Shown here: positions 14,468 through 22,149 of the stretch, piece by piece | Layout of the letters: every line of letters starts with the position of its first letter | Position numbering within the stretch: position 1 is the stretch's first letter | NCBI GenBank assembly: GCA_017537045.1 | Contig: JAFYLN010000188.1 | Coordinates: 1-27,763, forward strand | Source: Oscillospiraceae bacterium | GTDB taxonomy: Bacteria > Bacillota_A > Clostridia > Oscillospirales > Oscillospiraceae | Direction of reading: 5' to 3' | DNA length: 27,763 nt | The notes under the pieces: generated by a model | The model's input: only the letters and a program-made list of their open reading frames with translations | Told to the model about the DNA's origin: nothing | Databases searched by the model: none | Made by a program: the position numbers and the translations under genes

Positions 14468-16054
14468 ATGAAAAAACTGCTATCGATTCTGCTGGCCTGC
14501 CTGCTTCTGGCAGGCTGCGCCGCCGCACCTGCTGCGGCTGAACCCCAGCCCACGGAGCCGCCTGTGATGGCCGATCCCGTGGCTGATAACTACCGCACCT
14601 ATTACCAGATCTTCGTCGGCTCCTTCTCCGATGGCAACAACGACGGCATCGGCGACCTGCGGGGCGTGATAAACCGGCTGGACTACCTCAACGACGGCAA
14701 CATCCTGTCCGGAGACGATCTGGGTATTCAGGGCATCTGGCTGTCTCCCATTTTCTCCTCGCCCTCCTACCACAAGTACGATGTGAAGGACTACTACAGC
14801 GTCGACTGGCGCTTTGGCACGGAGGCGGATCTGAAGGAACTGCTGGCACTGTGCAGGGAGCGCAATGTGCAGGTCATTCTGGATCTTGTGATCAACCACA
14901 CCTCCAAGGAGCATCCGTGGTTTCTGGAATTCAAGCAGGCACGCATAGACGGCAATACAGAAAATCCCTACTATGATTATTATTCCTGCGCCACCGAAGA
15001 AGAAAAGCTCAATGGCGTGACCTATCAGAAGATCGCAGGCAGCGACTACTGGTACGAATGCAATTTCTCCGGCGATATGCCCGAGCTGAATTTCGATAAC
15101 GAAGCAGTCCGGCAGGAAGTGCTGAAGATCGCAAAATACTATCTGGATCTGGGTGTCAGCGGTTTCCGTTTTGATGCAGTCAAGTACATTTACTACGGCG
15201 ACACCGAACGCTCCGTGGCGTTCTGGGAGTGGTATATGGACGAACTGCGGGAAATGAAGCCCGATATCTACTGCGTCGGTGAATGCTGGTCAGGCGATAC
15301 GGAAGTGCTGGAATACTACGGCGCCATGAACTGCTTCAACTTCACCATGTCGCAGGCAGAGGGCATCTTTGCCGCAGCTGCAAAGGGCGGCTCCATGAGC
15401 ACCTACACCGGTTACATCGAAGCCTACCAGACCAAGGTGCTGGAAATGAACGAGACCGGAATGGTCATGCCCTTCCTGTCCAACCACGATATGGACCGCA
15501 TCAACGGCGCGTTTATCTTGGAAAGCAATATGCGCATGGCGGCAAACCTCTATCTGCTCTCTCCCGGTTCTCCCATGATCTACTACGGCGAGGAGATCGG
15601 CCTGCGTGGCTCCCGGGGCGGGGAAATGACCGATGCCAACCGCCGGTTGGCTATGCTCTGGGGCGATGAGGATCTGATCCGCGACCCGCAGGGTGCCACC
15701 TACCCCGAAAAGAACCAGATCAGGGCCACTGTGTCGGATCAGAAGGCCGATGAAAACAGCCTGCTGCGCTACTACCACGACCTGATTGCCCTGCGCCACA
15801 AATATCCCGCCATTGCCCGGGGCCGCTATGATGCGGTGAACATGGGCAAGAATCTGGGCGGCTTCGCGATTTCCTATGAGGGCGAAACACTGGGACTTTT
15901 CCACAACAACAGCACGGAAGCAGTCAGCTATGACCTGAGCAAGCTCAAGGACATCGCATTCAGCCAGATTTGTGACTTCATCGGTATGGGCAGTGCGGCT
16001 CTGGAGGGTACGGTTCTGACCGTGGAAGCCCAGACCAGCGTTATTTTGAAGTGA
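14468..16054 (+). CDS. Secreted alpha-amylase-family lipoprotein (GH13)
   Basis: This 528-residue lipoprotein (LLLAGC, Cys17) carries a GH13 barrel. The conserved regions appear in order: YYQIFVGSFSDGNNDGIGDL, DLVINHTS (137-146), GFRFDAVKY with nucleophile Asp236, VGECWS with acid/base Glu272, and FLSNHD with Asp341. It also shows IYYGEEIGLRG and a short beta C-terminal domain. The pattern fits an exported alpha-amylase or oligoglucosidase acting on alpha-1,4 linkages; exact bond and size preference cannot be read from the sequence. No separate carbohydrate-binding module is visible, unlike the pullulanase. ATG 14468 follows AGAGGAGAG, 12 nt after the GH53 stop. It is the last gene of the malQ operon, and only a short hairpin (TCCCG/CGGGA, 16057-16070) follows it before the next promoter. 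Confidence 0.9.
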   Translation: MKKLLSILLACLLLAGCAAAPAAAEPQPTEPPVMADPVADNYRTYYQIFVGSFSDGNNDGIGDLRGVINRLDYLNDGNILSGDDLGIQGIWLSPIFSSPSYHKYDVKDYYSVDWRFGTEADLKELLALCRERNVQVILDLVINHTSKEHPWFLEFKQARIDGNTENPYYDYYSCATEEEKLNGVTYQKIAGSDYWYECNFSGDMPELNFDNEAVRQEVLKIAKYYLDLGVSGFRFDAVKYIYYGDTERSVAFWEWYMDELREMKPDIYCVGECWSGDTEVLEYYGAMNCFNFTMSQAEGIFAAAAKGGSMSTYTGYIEAYQTKVLEMNETGMVMPFLSNHDMDRINGAFILESNMRMAANLYLLSPGSPMIYYGEEIGLRGSRGGEMTDANRRLAMLWGDEDLIRDPQGATYPEKNQIRATVSDQKADENSLLRYYHDLIALRHKYPAIARGRYDAVNMGKNLGGFAISYEGETLGLFHNNSTEAVSYDLSKLKDIAFSQICDFIGMGSAALEGTVLTVEAQTSVILK

Positions 16055-16137
16055 AGTCCCGTGTGCGGGAAAATGCCCTTGGCGGATTGCATAATGTAGC
16101 CGGACAAAAATGTACAGGGTTCACAAAAATTCAAATC

Positions 16138-16151
16138 TGTGAACGTTTACA
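16138..16151 (+). promoter_or_regulatory. LacI-family / cre-like operator
   Basis: TGTGAACGTTTACA is palindromic apart from one position pair and centred on CG, as in operators of LacI-family maltose regulators and CcpA. It abuts the -35 box of the binding-protein promoter. A related site precedes malQ (8904-8917). No regulator gene lies in the window. Confidence 0.6.
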
Positions 16152-16180
16152 TTGACATTTTTCCCATGCAATACTATAAT
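16152..16180 (+). promoter_or_regulatory. Perfect-consensus sigma-A promoter
   Basis: TTGACA (16152-16157) and TATAAT (16175-16180) are separated by exactly 17 bp, so both boxes and the spacing match the sigma-A consensus. It implies very strong transcription of the solute-binding protein when the adjacent operator is free. Confidence 0.92.
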
Positions 16181-16185
16181 TTTTA

Positions 16186-16274
16186 TGGTCGCAAAATATG
16201 ACCAAATGGGCATGCCCATTTTTACGTTTCTTTGCAAGAAACGTAATGTCTTCTGGCTTCAACGGCAACAGCCG
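16186..16274 (+). other. Structured 5' leader of the binding-protein mRNA
   Basis: The ~130-nt leader contains consecutive hairpins: TGGTC/GACCA (16186-16190 with 16200-16204), a perfect 18-nt palindrome (16204-16221), an 11-bp stem (16222-16232 with 16236-16246, loop TGC), and ACGGC/GCCGT near 16261-16274. No T tract follows any of them, so transcript stabilisation is more likely than attenuation. AGGAGG at 16302-16307 is left unpaired. Confidence 0.55.
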
Positions 16275-16315
16275 TGAATGCATATACGATTTAAAATCTT
16301 TAGGAGGAAAACAAA

Positions 16316-17926
16316 ATGAAGAAAATCATTGCAATGCTGCTGGCTCTGGTTATGGTTCTGAGCCTGGCTGCATGCGGCGGTGCTTCCACCACCGAGCCCA
16401 CCAAGGCTCCCACCAATGAGCCCGCTGCTACCCCCACCGAGGGCAAGACCGAAGAGGCTGCTAACCCTCTGGCTGGCACCTACGATATCACCGTTTGGGT
16501 TTCCGAGTCCGACGGCATGACCGCTCTGACCCAGGAAATGATCGACGCTTTCGAAGCTGCCTACCCCGGTATCGTCATCAACGCTTCTATCGAGGGTGTT
16601 TCCGAGGCTGACGCTGGCTCCAAGGTCACTGCTGACGTTGCTTCCGCTCCCGACATCTACTGCTTCGCACAGGACCAGCTGGCTCGTCTGGTGCAGGCTG
16701 CTGCTCTGGCAGCTCCCTCCGGCGACATCGCTGAGGCGCTGAAGACTGCAAACGATCAGGTTTCCCTGAACTCCGCTTCCGTGGGCGGCACTCTGTACGC
16801 TTACCCCATGACCTCCGACAACGGCTTCTACATGTACTACGACACCTCCCTGTTCACCGAGGAAGATGTTGAGTCCCTGGAAAAGATCATCGAGATCTGC
16901 GAAGCTAACAACGTTAAGATCCGTTACGCTCTGGAGAACGCTTGGTACAACGCAGGCTTCTTCTTCGCTACCGGCTGCCACTCCCAGTGGTCCGTTGCTG
17001 CTGACGGCAAGACCTTCACCGCTGTTGACGATGACTTCAACTCCGAGGCCGGCCTGATTGCCATGAAGGCTATGGAAAAGCTGGCTAAGTCCCCCGCTTA
17101 CGACTCCAACGCTGACATCTTCACCGACGCTGGTGTTGTTGTTACCGGTATCTGGAATGCAAACCCCGCTGCTGAGCACTTCGGCGAGAACCTGGGTGCT
17201 ACCGACCTGCCCTCTTTCGAAATCGACGGCACCTCTTACCACATCAACTCCTACGCAGGCACCAAGCTGATGGGCGTTAAGCCTCAGGCTGAAACCAACC
17301 GCGCTGTCGTTCTCTCCCTGCTGGCTCAGTTCCTGACCAACGAAGAGAACCAGCTGAAGCGCTATGAGCTGGCTCAGTGGGGCCCCTCCAACCTGGCTGC
17401 TCAGACCAACGACACTGTCGTGAACGAAAAGGCTGGCACCACTGTTATGGGCAACATCTCCCTGCAGGCTCTGGCAAAGCAGAACGAGTACAGCGTTATT
17501 CAGGGTCAGATCAACGGCTCCTGGTGGGACATCGCCAAGGTTCTGGGCGCTGACGCTAAGAACGCTACCTCCGAGGATGATCTGAAGAACGCTCTGGTTA
17601 CTTACGAAAATGCGATCAACGCTCTGCTGACCAAGTCCGAGGAAGAGCTGAAGGCATGGTCCGTCATCGGCGGCATCTGCGGTACCAGCTGGGATACCGA
17701 CTTCCCCATGACCGAGACCGAGACCGCAGGCACCTACCTGTCCGAGGCTCTGGAGCTGAAGGCTGGCGAAGAGTTCAAGGTTCGTCAGGGCGGTTCCTGG
17801 GATGTTAACTTCGGTGTTGAGTTCAATGGCGCTAACATCGTTGTTGAGGCTGACGGCAAGTATCAGGTCCAGCTGGTTTGGGACGGCGCACAGGAAGGCA
17901 CCGTCACTCTGGTTGCTGCTGAGTAA
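16316..17926 (+). CDS. Maltodextrin-binding lipoprotein fused to a SusE/F-like starch-binding domain
   Basis: This 536-residue extracellular lipoprotein (SLAAC, Cys20, then a Pro/Thr-rich linker) is a family 1 solute-binding protein (about residues 45-440: YDITVWVSESDGMTALTQEM, then a C-lobe with NPAAEHFGENLG). The last ~90 residues (446-536) are a separate beta domain, WSVIGGICGTSWDTDFPMT, then EFKVRQGGSWDVNFG, then a VQLVWD strand. This closely resembles starch-binding modules of Bacteroidota SusE/SusF. It probably captures starch oligosaccharides at the surface for the MalFG-type permeases. AGGAGG at 16302-16307 is spaced 8 nt from ATG 16316. Codon use is unusually biased (GCT for Ala, GTT for Val, TCC for Ser), as expected for a very highly expressed gene. 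Confidence 0.9.
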   Translation: MKKIIAMLLALVMVLSLAACGGASTTEPTKAPTNEPAATPTEGKTEEAANPLAGTYDITVWVSESDGMTALTQEMIDAFEAAYPGIVINASIEGVSEADAGSKVTADVASAPDIYCFAQDQLARLVQAAALAAPSGDIAEALKTANDQVSLNSASVGGTLYAYPMTSDNGFYMYYDTSLFTEEDVESLEKIIEICEANNVKIRYALENAWYNAGFFFATGCHSQWSVAADGKTFTAVDDDFNSEAGLIAMKAMEKLAKSPAYDSNADIFTDAGVVVTGIWNANPAAEHFGENLGATDLPSFEIDGTSYHINSYAGTKLMGVKPQAETNRAVVLSLLAQFLTNEENQLKRYELAQWGPSNLAAQTNDTVVNEKAGTTVMGNISLQALAKQNEYSVIQGQINGSWWDIAKVLGADAKNATSEDDLKNALVTYENAINALLTKSEEELKAWSVIGGICGTSWDTDFPMTETETAGTYLSEALELKAGEEFKVRQGGSWDVNFGVEFNGANIVVEADGKYQVQLVWDGAQEGTVTLVAAE

Positions 17927-17948
17927 TCAATTCATAATGTAAGAATGC

Positions 17949-17975
17949 GGGGAGCCGCAAGGCTCCCCCGTTTTT
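17949..17975 (+). terminator. Intrinsic terminator after the binding protein
   Basis: GGGGAGCC (17949-17956) and GGCTCCCC (17961-17968) form a stem with a GCAA tetraloop, followed by CG and TTTTT. It is a strong canonical terminator between the binding-protein and permease genes, so permease expression depends on readthrough or an unseen promoter. Confidence 0.85.
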
Positions 17976-18041
17976 AAAAGGCATTGTCGGCCGGTATGCA
18001 AGGTAGCTTTGCCTTGCCTTGCGGCGGGCAATGCCTTTTTT
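17976..18041 (+). terminator. Second, larger terminator hairpin
   Basis: AAAAGGCATTG (17976-17986) pairs with CAATGCCTTTT (18029-18039), enclosing an inner GCAAGG/CCTTGC stem, and a T run follows. It starts directly after the first terminator, so the pair forms a tandem block. Tandem attenuation after a binding-protein gene gives more binding protein than permease. Confidence 0.7.
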
Positions 18042-18051
18042 ATTATGTAAG

Positions 18052-18088
18052 AAGGAGGATAGTATAAACGCGGTTTTATACAGGGGTT
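18052..18088 (+). promoter_or_regulatory. Split ribosome-binding region with intervening hairpin
   Basis: A strong AAGGAGG (18052-18058) lies 30 nt before ATG 18089, with no usable nearer start codon. Between them GTATAAA (18062-18068) pairs with TTTATAC (18075-18081). With this 20-nt hairpin folded, the unpaired distance from SD to ATG falls to 10 nt. AGGGG at 18082-18086 is the only nearer SD-like sequence and is too close to the ATG. Confidence 0.5.
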
Positions 18089-19675
18089 ATGAAGAAATTA
18101 AATAGTTTAGAGTACTTAAAACTGAGCAAGTTTGAAGCGTTTGTATACGATTTCAAGTGTTTCCTCTTGGCAATTCCCGGTTGGATCAGGGGTCTGTTTA
18201 TTGCGCTCTGGAATCTCACTAAGAATTGCGGTATCGCTGTCAAAGAAGAATTTGTTGATATTATCACCACCTTTACAAAGGGTAATTGGGCTGTCAAACT
18301 CTCGTTTCTGTTCTTCGGCTTCGGTAACCTTTACTACGGACAGATCATGCGCGGCCTGCTGTTTCTGGTCTTTGAGATCGTCTTCATCGGCTACATGGCT
18401 GTCCCCAGCGGCGGCATCTACTGGCTGAAAAAGGTGCAGTGGTTCCAGAAGGGTGCCACTGTCGGTACTGTTCAGGGCGGCTTTGTGGAAAATGTCACCG
18501 AAGCTTTCGGCATGCAGATCGTGACACAGGACTGGGTGGCCGGTGACGACTCCGTCAAGGTTCTGCTGTACGGCCTGCTGAGTGTTATTTTTATCGCTGC
18601 ATTTATCTGGACCTGGCGCCTGCAGGTGAAGCAGTGCCGGATCTGCATGGACATCACCGCTCAGGGCAAGAAGGTCAGAAGCGGCAAGGACGATATGAAG
18701 TCCCTGCTGGACGACCAGTTCCACAAGACCCTGCTGGCTCTGCCCATCACCGGTATTCTGGTGTTCACCGTGCTTCCTATCATTTACATGGTTCTGATCG
18801 CCTTCACCAGCTACGACGCTGCGCACGACGGCTATTCCAACCTGTTCAGCTGGGTGGGCTGGGAGCACTTCAATGAGCTGTTCAACTTCGGCAACGGCGG
18901 TCTGGGTCTGGCCTTCGGTGAGATCCTGAGCTGGACCCTGATGTGGTCCTTCTTCGCCACCTTCTCCAACTACTTCCTCGGCATGTTCGTTGCCATTCTG
19001 ATCAACAAGAAGGGCATCCATTTCAAGAAGCTGTGGAGAACCATTCTGGTCATGACCATCGCAATTCCCCAGTTCGTTTCCCTCCTTTACGTTTCCAAGC
19101 TGTTTGACTCCTCCGGTATCATCGGTGAAGCTCTGCTGGAGCTGGGCTGGATCCCTGATTCCATGCTGGCAGCCAACCAGCGTTCCCTGTGGGACAATCC
19201 CACCACAGCAAAGATTCTGCTGATCGTGGTCAATATCTGGATCGGCATCCCCTACATGATGCTGCAGGCAACCGGTATTCTGATGAATATCCCTGCCGAC
19301 CTCTACGAATCCTCCCGCGTGGACGGTGCCAGCCCCTGGCAGCAGTACATGCGCATTACCCTGCCTTACATGCTGTTCGTCACCGGTCCGTCCCTGCTGA
19401 CCAGCTTTGTTGGCAACCTGAACAACTTCAACGTCATCTACCTGCTGACCGGCGGTAACCCCATCAACACGGCGATTGGTACCGCAGGCGGCGCATCGGT
19501 GGGTCACACGGATCTGCTGATCACCTGGCTGTTCAAGATGGCACTGGGCAGTGCAGACTCCAAGTACTACATGGCTTCGGTCATCGGTATTCTGATGTTC
19601 TTCGTCTGTGCAGTCCTGTCTCTGATCGTCTACAATGTCATTCCGTCTACTAAGAACGAGGAGGATTTCAAGTGA
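18089..19675 (+). CDS. Maltodextrin ABC transporter permease, MalF type
   Basis: This 528-residue inner-membrane permease of the CUT1 family has the cytoplasmic EAA loop at about residues 406-426 (YESSRVDGASPWQQYMRITL), which docks with the ATPase. It is far longer than the ~300 residues usual for Firmicutes permeases. The extra N-terminal ~210 residues contain additional membrane segments including GFGNLYYGQIMRGLLFLVFE, which resembles the GlGqxYnGqxxkG motif of TM2/DUF5683-type regions, and a KVLLYGLLSVIFIAAFIWTW helix. E. coli MalF is also long, but its insert differs. The gene follows the binding protein across two terminators and overlaps the MalG-type gene by one base (TGATG). It should form the translocation pore with that protein. 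Confidence 0.92.
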   Translation: MKKLNSLEYLKLSKFEAFVYDFKCFLLAIPGWIRGLFIALWNLTKNCGIAVKEEFVDIITTFTKGNWAVKLSFLFFGFGNLYYGQIMRGLLFLVFEIVFIGYMAVPSGGIYWLKKVQWFQKGATVGTVQGGFVENVTEAFGMQIVTQDWVAGDDSVKVLLYGLLSVIFIAAFIWTWRLQVKQCRICMDITAQGKKVRSGKDDMKSLLDDQFHKTLLALPITGILVFTVLPIIYMVLIAFTSYDAAHDGYSNLFSWVGWEHFNELFNFGNGGLGLAFGEILSWTLMWSFFATFSNYFLGMFVAILINKKGIHFKKLWRTILVMTIAIPQFVSLLYVSKLFDSSGIIGEALLELGWIPDSMLAANQRSLWDNPTTAKILLIVVNIWIGIPYMMLQATGILMNIPADLYESSRVDGASPWQQYMRITLPYMLFVTGPSLLTSFVGNLNNFNVIYLLTGGNPINTAIGTAGGASVGHTDLLITWLFKMALGSADSKYYMASVIGILMFFVCAVLSLIVYNVIPSTKNEEDFK

Positions 19676-20559
19676 TGGCACAGAAAACTGAAACAAAAAT
19701 CCAGAAATCCGGTCTCGGCGCCCGCGCAAGCAGACGTATTAGCAATACCGTTGTGTACATTGCTCTGATCATCATCAGTGCGATCTGGCTGTTCCCCTTC
19801 GTCGGCATCGTTCTGGAGTCCTTCAAGGTCAACACCCGGGCTATGGACGGCGAATTCTGGCCCGTCAAGTTCGGTCTGGACAATTACATCCGCCTGTTCA
19901 ACGAAACAGACTTCCTGAAGTGGTTCAAGAACACCGCAATCATGGGTCTGGCCACCGCATTCTTCCAGACCTTCTTCATTCTGTCCATGAGTTACACCCT
20001 GTCCAGAATGCGTTTCAAAGGCAGAAAGTTCCTGATGAACTTCATGCTGATCCTCGGCATGTTCCCCGGCTTTTTGACCATGATCCTGATCTACAAGGTC
20101 TTCTCCGATCTGGGTCTGACCATGGAAATGGCTCCCGTCGGCCTGATCATTGTCTACTGTGCATCTTCCGGTATGGGCTACTATGTGTCCAAGGGCTTCT
20201 TTGACACCATCCCCAACACGCTGGATGAAGCCGCCCGTGTGGACGGCGCCACCCGCTGGCAGGTCTTCTACAAGGTCATTATGCCCCTGTCCGGTTCTAT
20301 CGTGATCTACACGATCCTGATGGGCTTTATGGCTCCCTGGGGCGACTTCATGCTGGCAAGCTACATCATCCACGAGAACAGCGCCGGTATGAGCGTTGCG
20401 GTCGGTATGTATGAATGGCTGTCCAAGACAATGGTCAATACAAACTACACCATGTTCTGTGCTGCAGGCGTTGTTGTTGCGGTTCCCGTTACAACGGTGT
20501 TCCTGTGCCTGCAGAAGTATTATGTTGAAGGCGTCACCGGCGGCGCAGTGAAAGGATAA
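19675..20559 (+). CDS. Maltodextrin ABC transporter permease, MalG type
   Basis: This 294-residue CUT1 permease has six probable membrane helices and the EAA loop at about residues 185-205 (EAARVDGATRWQVFYKVIMP). It pairs with the MalF-type subunit. A GTG at 19672 is in frame, but ATG 19675, overlapping the previous TGA, has GAGGAGGA at 19658-19665 upstream and is preferred. The short overlap indicates coupled translation and equal amounts of the two subunits. Length and motifs match the family. The substrate is inferred from the neighbouring starch enzymes and from the starch-binding domain on the solute-binding protein. Confidence 0.92.
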   Translation: MAQKTETKIQKSGLGARASRRISNTVVYIALIIISAIWLFPFVGIVLESFKVNTRAMDGEFWPVKFGLDNYIRLFNETDFLKWFKNTAIMGLATAFFQTFFILSMSYTLSRMRFKGRKFLMNFMLILGMFPGFLTMILIYKVFSDLGLTMEMAPVGLIIVYCASSGMGYYVSKGFFDTIPNTLDEAARVDGATRWQVFYKVIMPLSGSIVIYTILMGFMAPWGDFMLASYIIHENSAGMSVAVGMYEWLSKTMVNTNYTMFCAAGVVVAVPVTTVFLCLQKYYVEGVTGGAVKG

Positions 20560-20571
20560 GAGGGATAGATT

Positions 20572-21696
20572 ATGGCAAGTGTTAAGTTAACAAATGTTAA
20601 GAAAGTCTACGGCAAGGACACCGTAGCTGTTCAGGAATTCAATCTGGACATTGCAGATAAGGAATTTATCGTTTTCGTCGGCCCTTCCGGCTGTGGTAAG
20701 TCCACCACCCTGCGTATGATCGCAGGTCTGGAAGACATCTCCAGTGGTACTGTTGAGATCGACGGCGTTGTGGTCAACGACCTGCAGCCCCGCGACCGTA
20801 ACATCGCCATGGTTTTCCAGAACTACGCTCTGTACCCACACCTGACCGTCTTTGAGAACATGGCATTCCCCCTGCGCCTGCAGAAGATGCCTCAGGACGA
20901 GGTCTACGAGAGAGTTACCAACGCTGCTGAGATTCTGGGCATTACCGAGTATCTGACCAGAAAGCCCCGTGCACTGTCCGGCGGCCAGCGCCAGCGTGTT
21001 GCCATCGGCCGTGCCATGGTTCGTGACTCCAAGGTATTCCTGATGGACGAGCCCCTGTCCAACCTGGATGCCAAGCTGCGTAACCAGATGCGTGCTGAGA
21101 TCATTCTGCTGCGCCAGAAGATCGACACCACCTACATCTACGTTACCCACGACCAGACCGAGGCTATGACTCTGGGCGACCGTATCGTCATCATGAAGGA
21201 TGGCTTCATCCAGCAGGTCGGTACCCCCACCGAGGTGTTCGACATGCCCGTCAACCTGTTCGTTGCAGAGTTCATCGGTGCACCCAAGATGAACACCTTT
21301 AAGACCAATCTGGTTCGCGAGGGCGACAAGTACTTTGTCACTCCCTACGGTGCAAAGATCGAAGTCACCGGCAAGAAGGCGGAGCTGCTGCTGGAGAAGA
21401 ACATCCAGTCTCAGGAGATCGTTCTGGGTGTCCGTCCCGAGCACGTGACCAAGGCTGCAAAGAACGACCCCGCAGCAATCGCCTGCACCATCCGCGTCAA
21501 CGAAATGATGGGCAGCGAACTGCACCTGCACGTGGAAGAGGACAACGGCGACCGTCTGATCGTCCGCATCCCCACCATCACGCTGGAGGACGAGGAGCGC
21601 AAGGCAATGGTCTACGGCAGCGAGCTGTACATCACCTTCGAAGGCAAGGTCATGCACTTCTTCGACCCCGAGACCGGCACTAACCTGCTGACCTAA
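20572..21696 (+). CDS. Sugar ABC transporter ATPase (MsmX/UgpC type)
   Basis: This 374-residue ATPase drives sugar import. Walker A GPSGCGKST is at 37-45, the Q-loop FQNYALYPH at 82-90, the signature LSGGQ at 135-139, Walker B VFLMDEP at 155-161, and the switch histidine is in YVTHDQTEAM. The C-terminal ~130 residues form the TOBE/regulatory region (LGVRPEHV). It lies 12 nt after the MalG-type gene, so this locus keeps a dedicated ATPase, while many Firmicutes share one MsmX among several importers. It may also serve others. Start ATG 20572 follows AGAGGGA. A terminator follows the stop at once, which marks the end of the transport operon. Confidence 0.93.
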   Translation: MASVKLTNVKKVYGKDTVAVQEFNLDIADKEFIVFVGPSGCGKSTTLRMIAGLEDISSGTVEIDGVVVNDLQPRDRNIAMVFQNYALYPHLTVFENMAFPLRLQKMPQDEVYERVTNAAEILGITEYLTRKPRALSGGQRQRVAIGRAMVRDSKVFLMDEPLSNLDAKLRNQMRAEIILLRQKIDTTYIYVTHDQTEAMTLGDRIVIMKDGFIQQVGTPTEVFDMPVNLFVAEFIGAPKMNTFKTNLVREGDKYFVTPYGAKIEVTGKKAELLLEKNIQSQEIVLGVRPEHVTKAAKNDPAAIACTIRVNEMMGSELHLHVEEDNGDRLIVRIPTITLEDEERKAMVYGSELYITFEGKVMHFFDPETGTNLLT

Positions 21697-21707
21697 GATT
21701 TACCGAC

Positions 21708-21737
21708 AAAGCGGATACTCTTCGGAGTATCCGCTTT
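21708..21737 (+). terminator. Hairpin terminator of the maltodextrin transport operon
   Basis: AAAGCGGATACTC (21708-21720) and GAGTATCCGCTTT (21725-21737) form a 13-bp perfect stem with an extra-stable TTCG loop. The stem itself ends in TTT and CCTT follows. It closes the operon on the plus strand. Confidence 0.8.
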
Positions 21738-21790
21738 CCTTATGAGAAGGTAGTCGAATTTCAGTTTATCGTTCCGTTCCGATTTTGAAT

Positions 21791-21956
21791 GTAGGGGCGG
21801 CGATCCATGAATTATTGTGCGATTGCCACCGGCAATCGACCTATTTTGATTCGCTGCGCTCTGCAACACGCCCGGCGGTACGATGTTACGAATTTGCCGA
21901 AAACCTATGCGAATTCGTAACATTTCTCTGCGCGGGCGACCAATGGTCGCCCCTAC
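21791..21956. repeat. MITE/REP-like multi-hairpin element
   Basis: This 166-bp element is bounded by GTAGGGGCG (21791-21799) and CGCCCCTAC (21948-21956). Inside are GATTGCC/GGCAATC, a 10-bp stem GTTACGAATT/AATTCGTAAC spanning about 21883-21919, and GGGCGACC/GGTCGCCC next to the right end. It contains no gene. Terminal inverted repeats plus nested hairpins suggest a non-autonomous mobile palindromic element. I saw no clear target-site duplication. Confidence 0.65.
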
Positions 21957-22054
21957 GTTATCCACGGCACATGGTGCGATAAATATCAATTTACCGATCT
22001 TTCAGAAGGTCACGTCATGTGATACTGCATAAAAAAGGAATATGATATTTTGCG

Positions 22055-22083
22055 TTGATTTTTAGACCTTTTTGGTGTAAGAT
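22055..22083 (+). promoter_or_regulatory. Putative promoter of the PHP gene
   Basis: TTGATT (22055-22060) and TAAGAT (22078-22083) are 17 bp apart, a reasonable sigma-A promoter about 65 nt before ATG 22150. The leader contains a small hairpin, GTCCT/AGGAC, between about 22108 and 22124. The rest of 21957-22054 shows nothing recognisable. Confidence 0.5.
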
Positions 22084-22149
22084 ACACTTGTATAGAATGC
22101 GGATTGTGTCCTTTCCGGGAGGACATATCAGGCAAAGCAAGGAGCACTT

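Noticed and set aside
16181..16315. A riboswitch or attenuator in the binding-protein leader
   Set aside because: No hairpin is followed by a T tract or sequesters the SD, and I recognise no known aptamer core.
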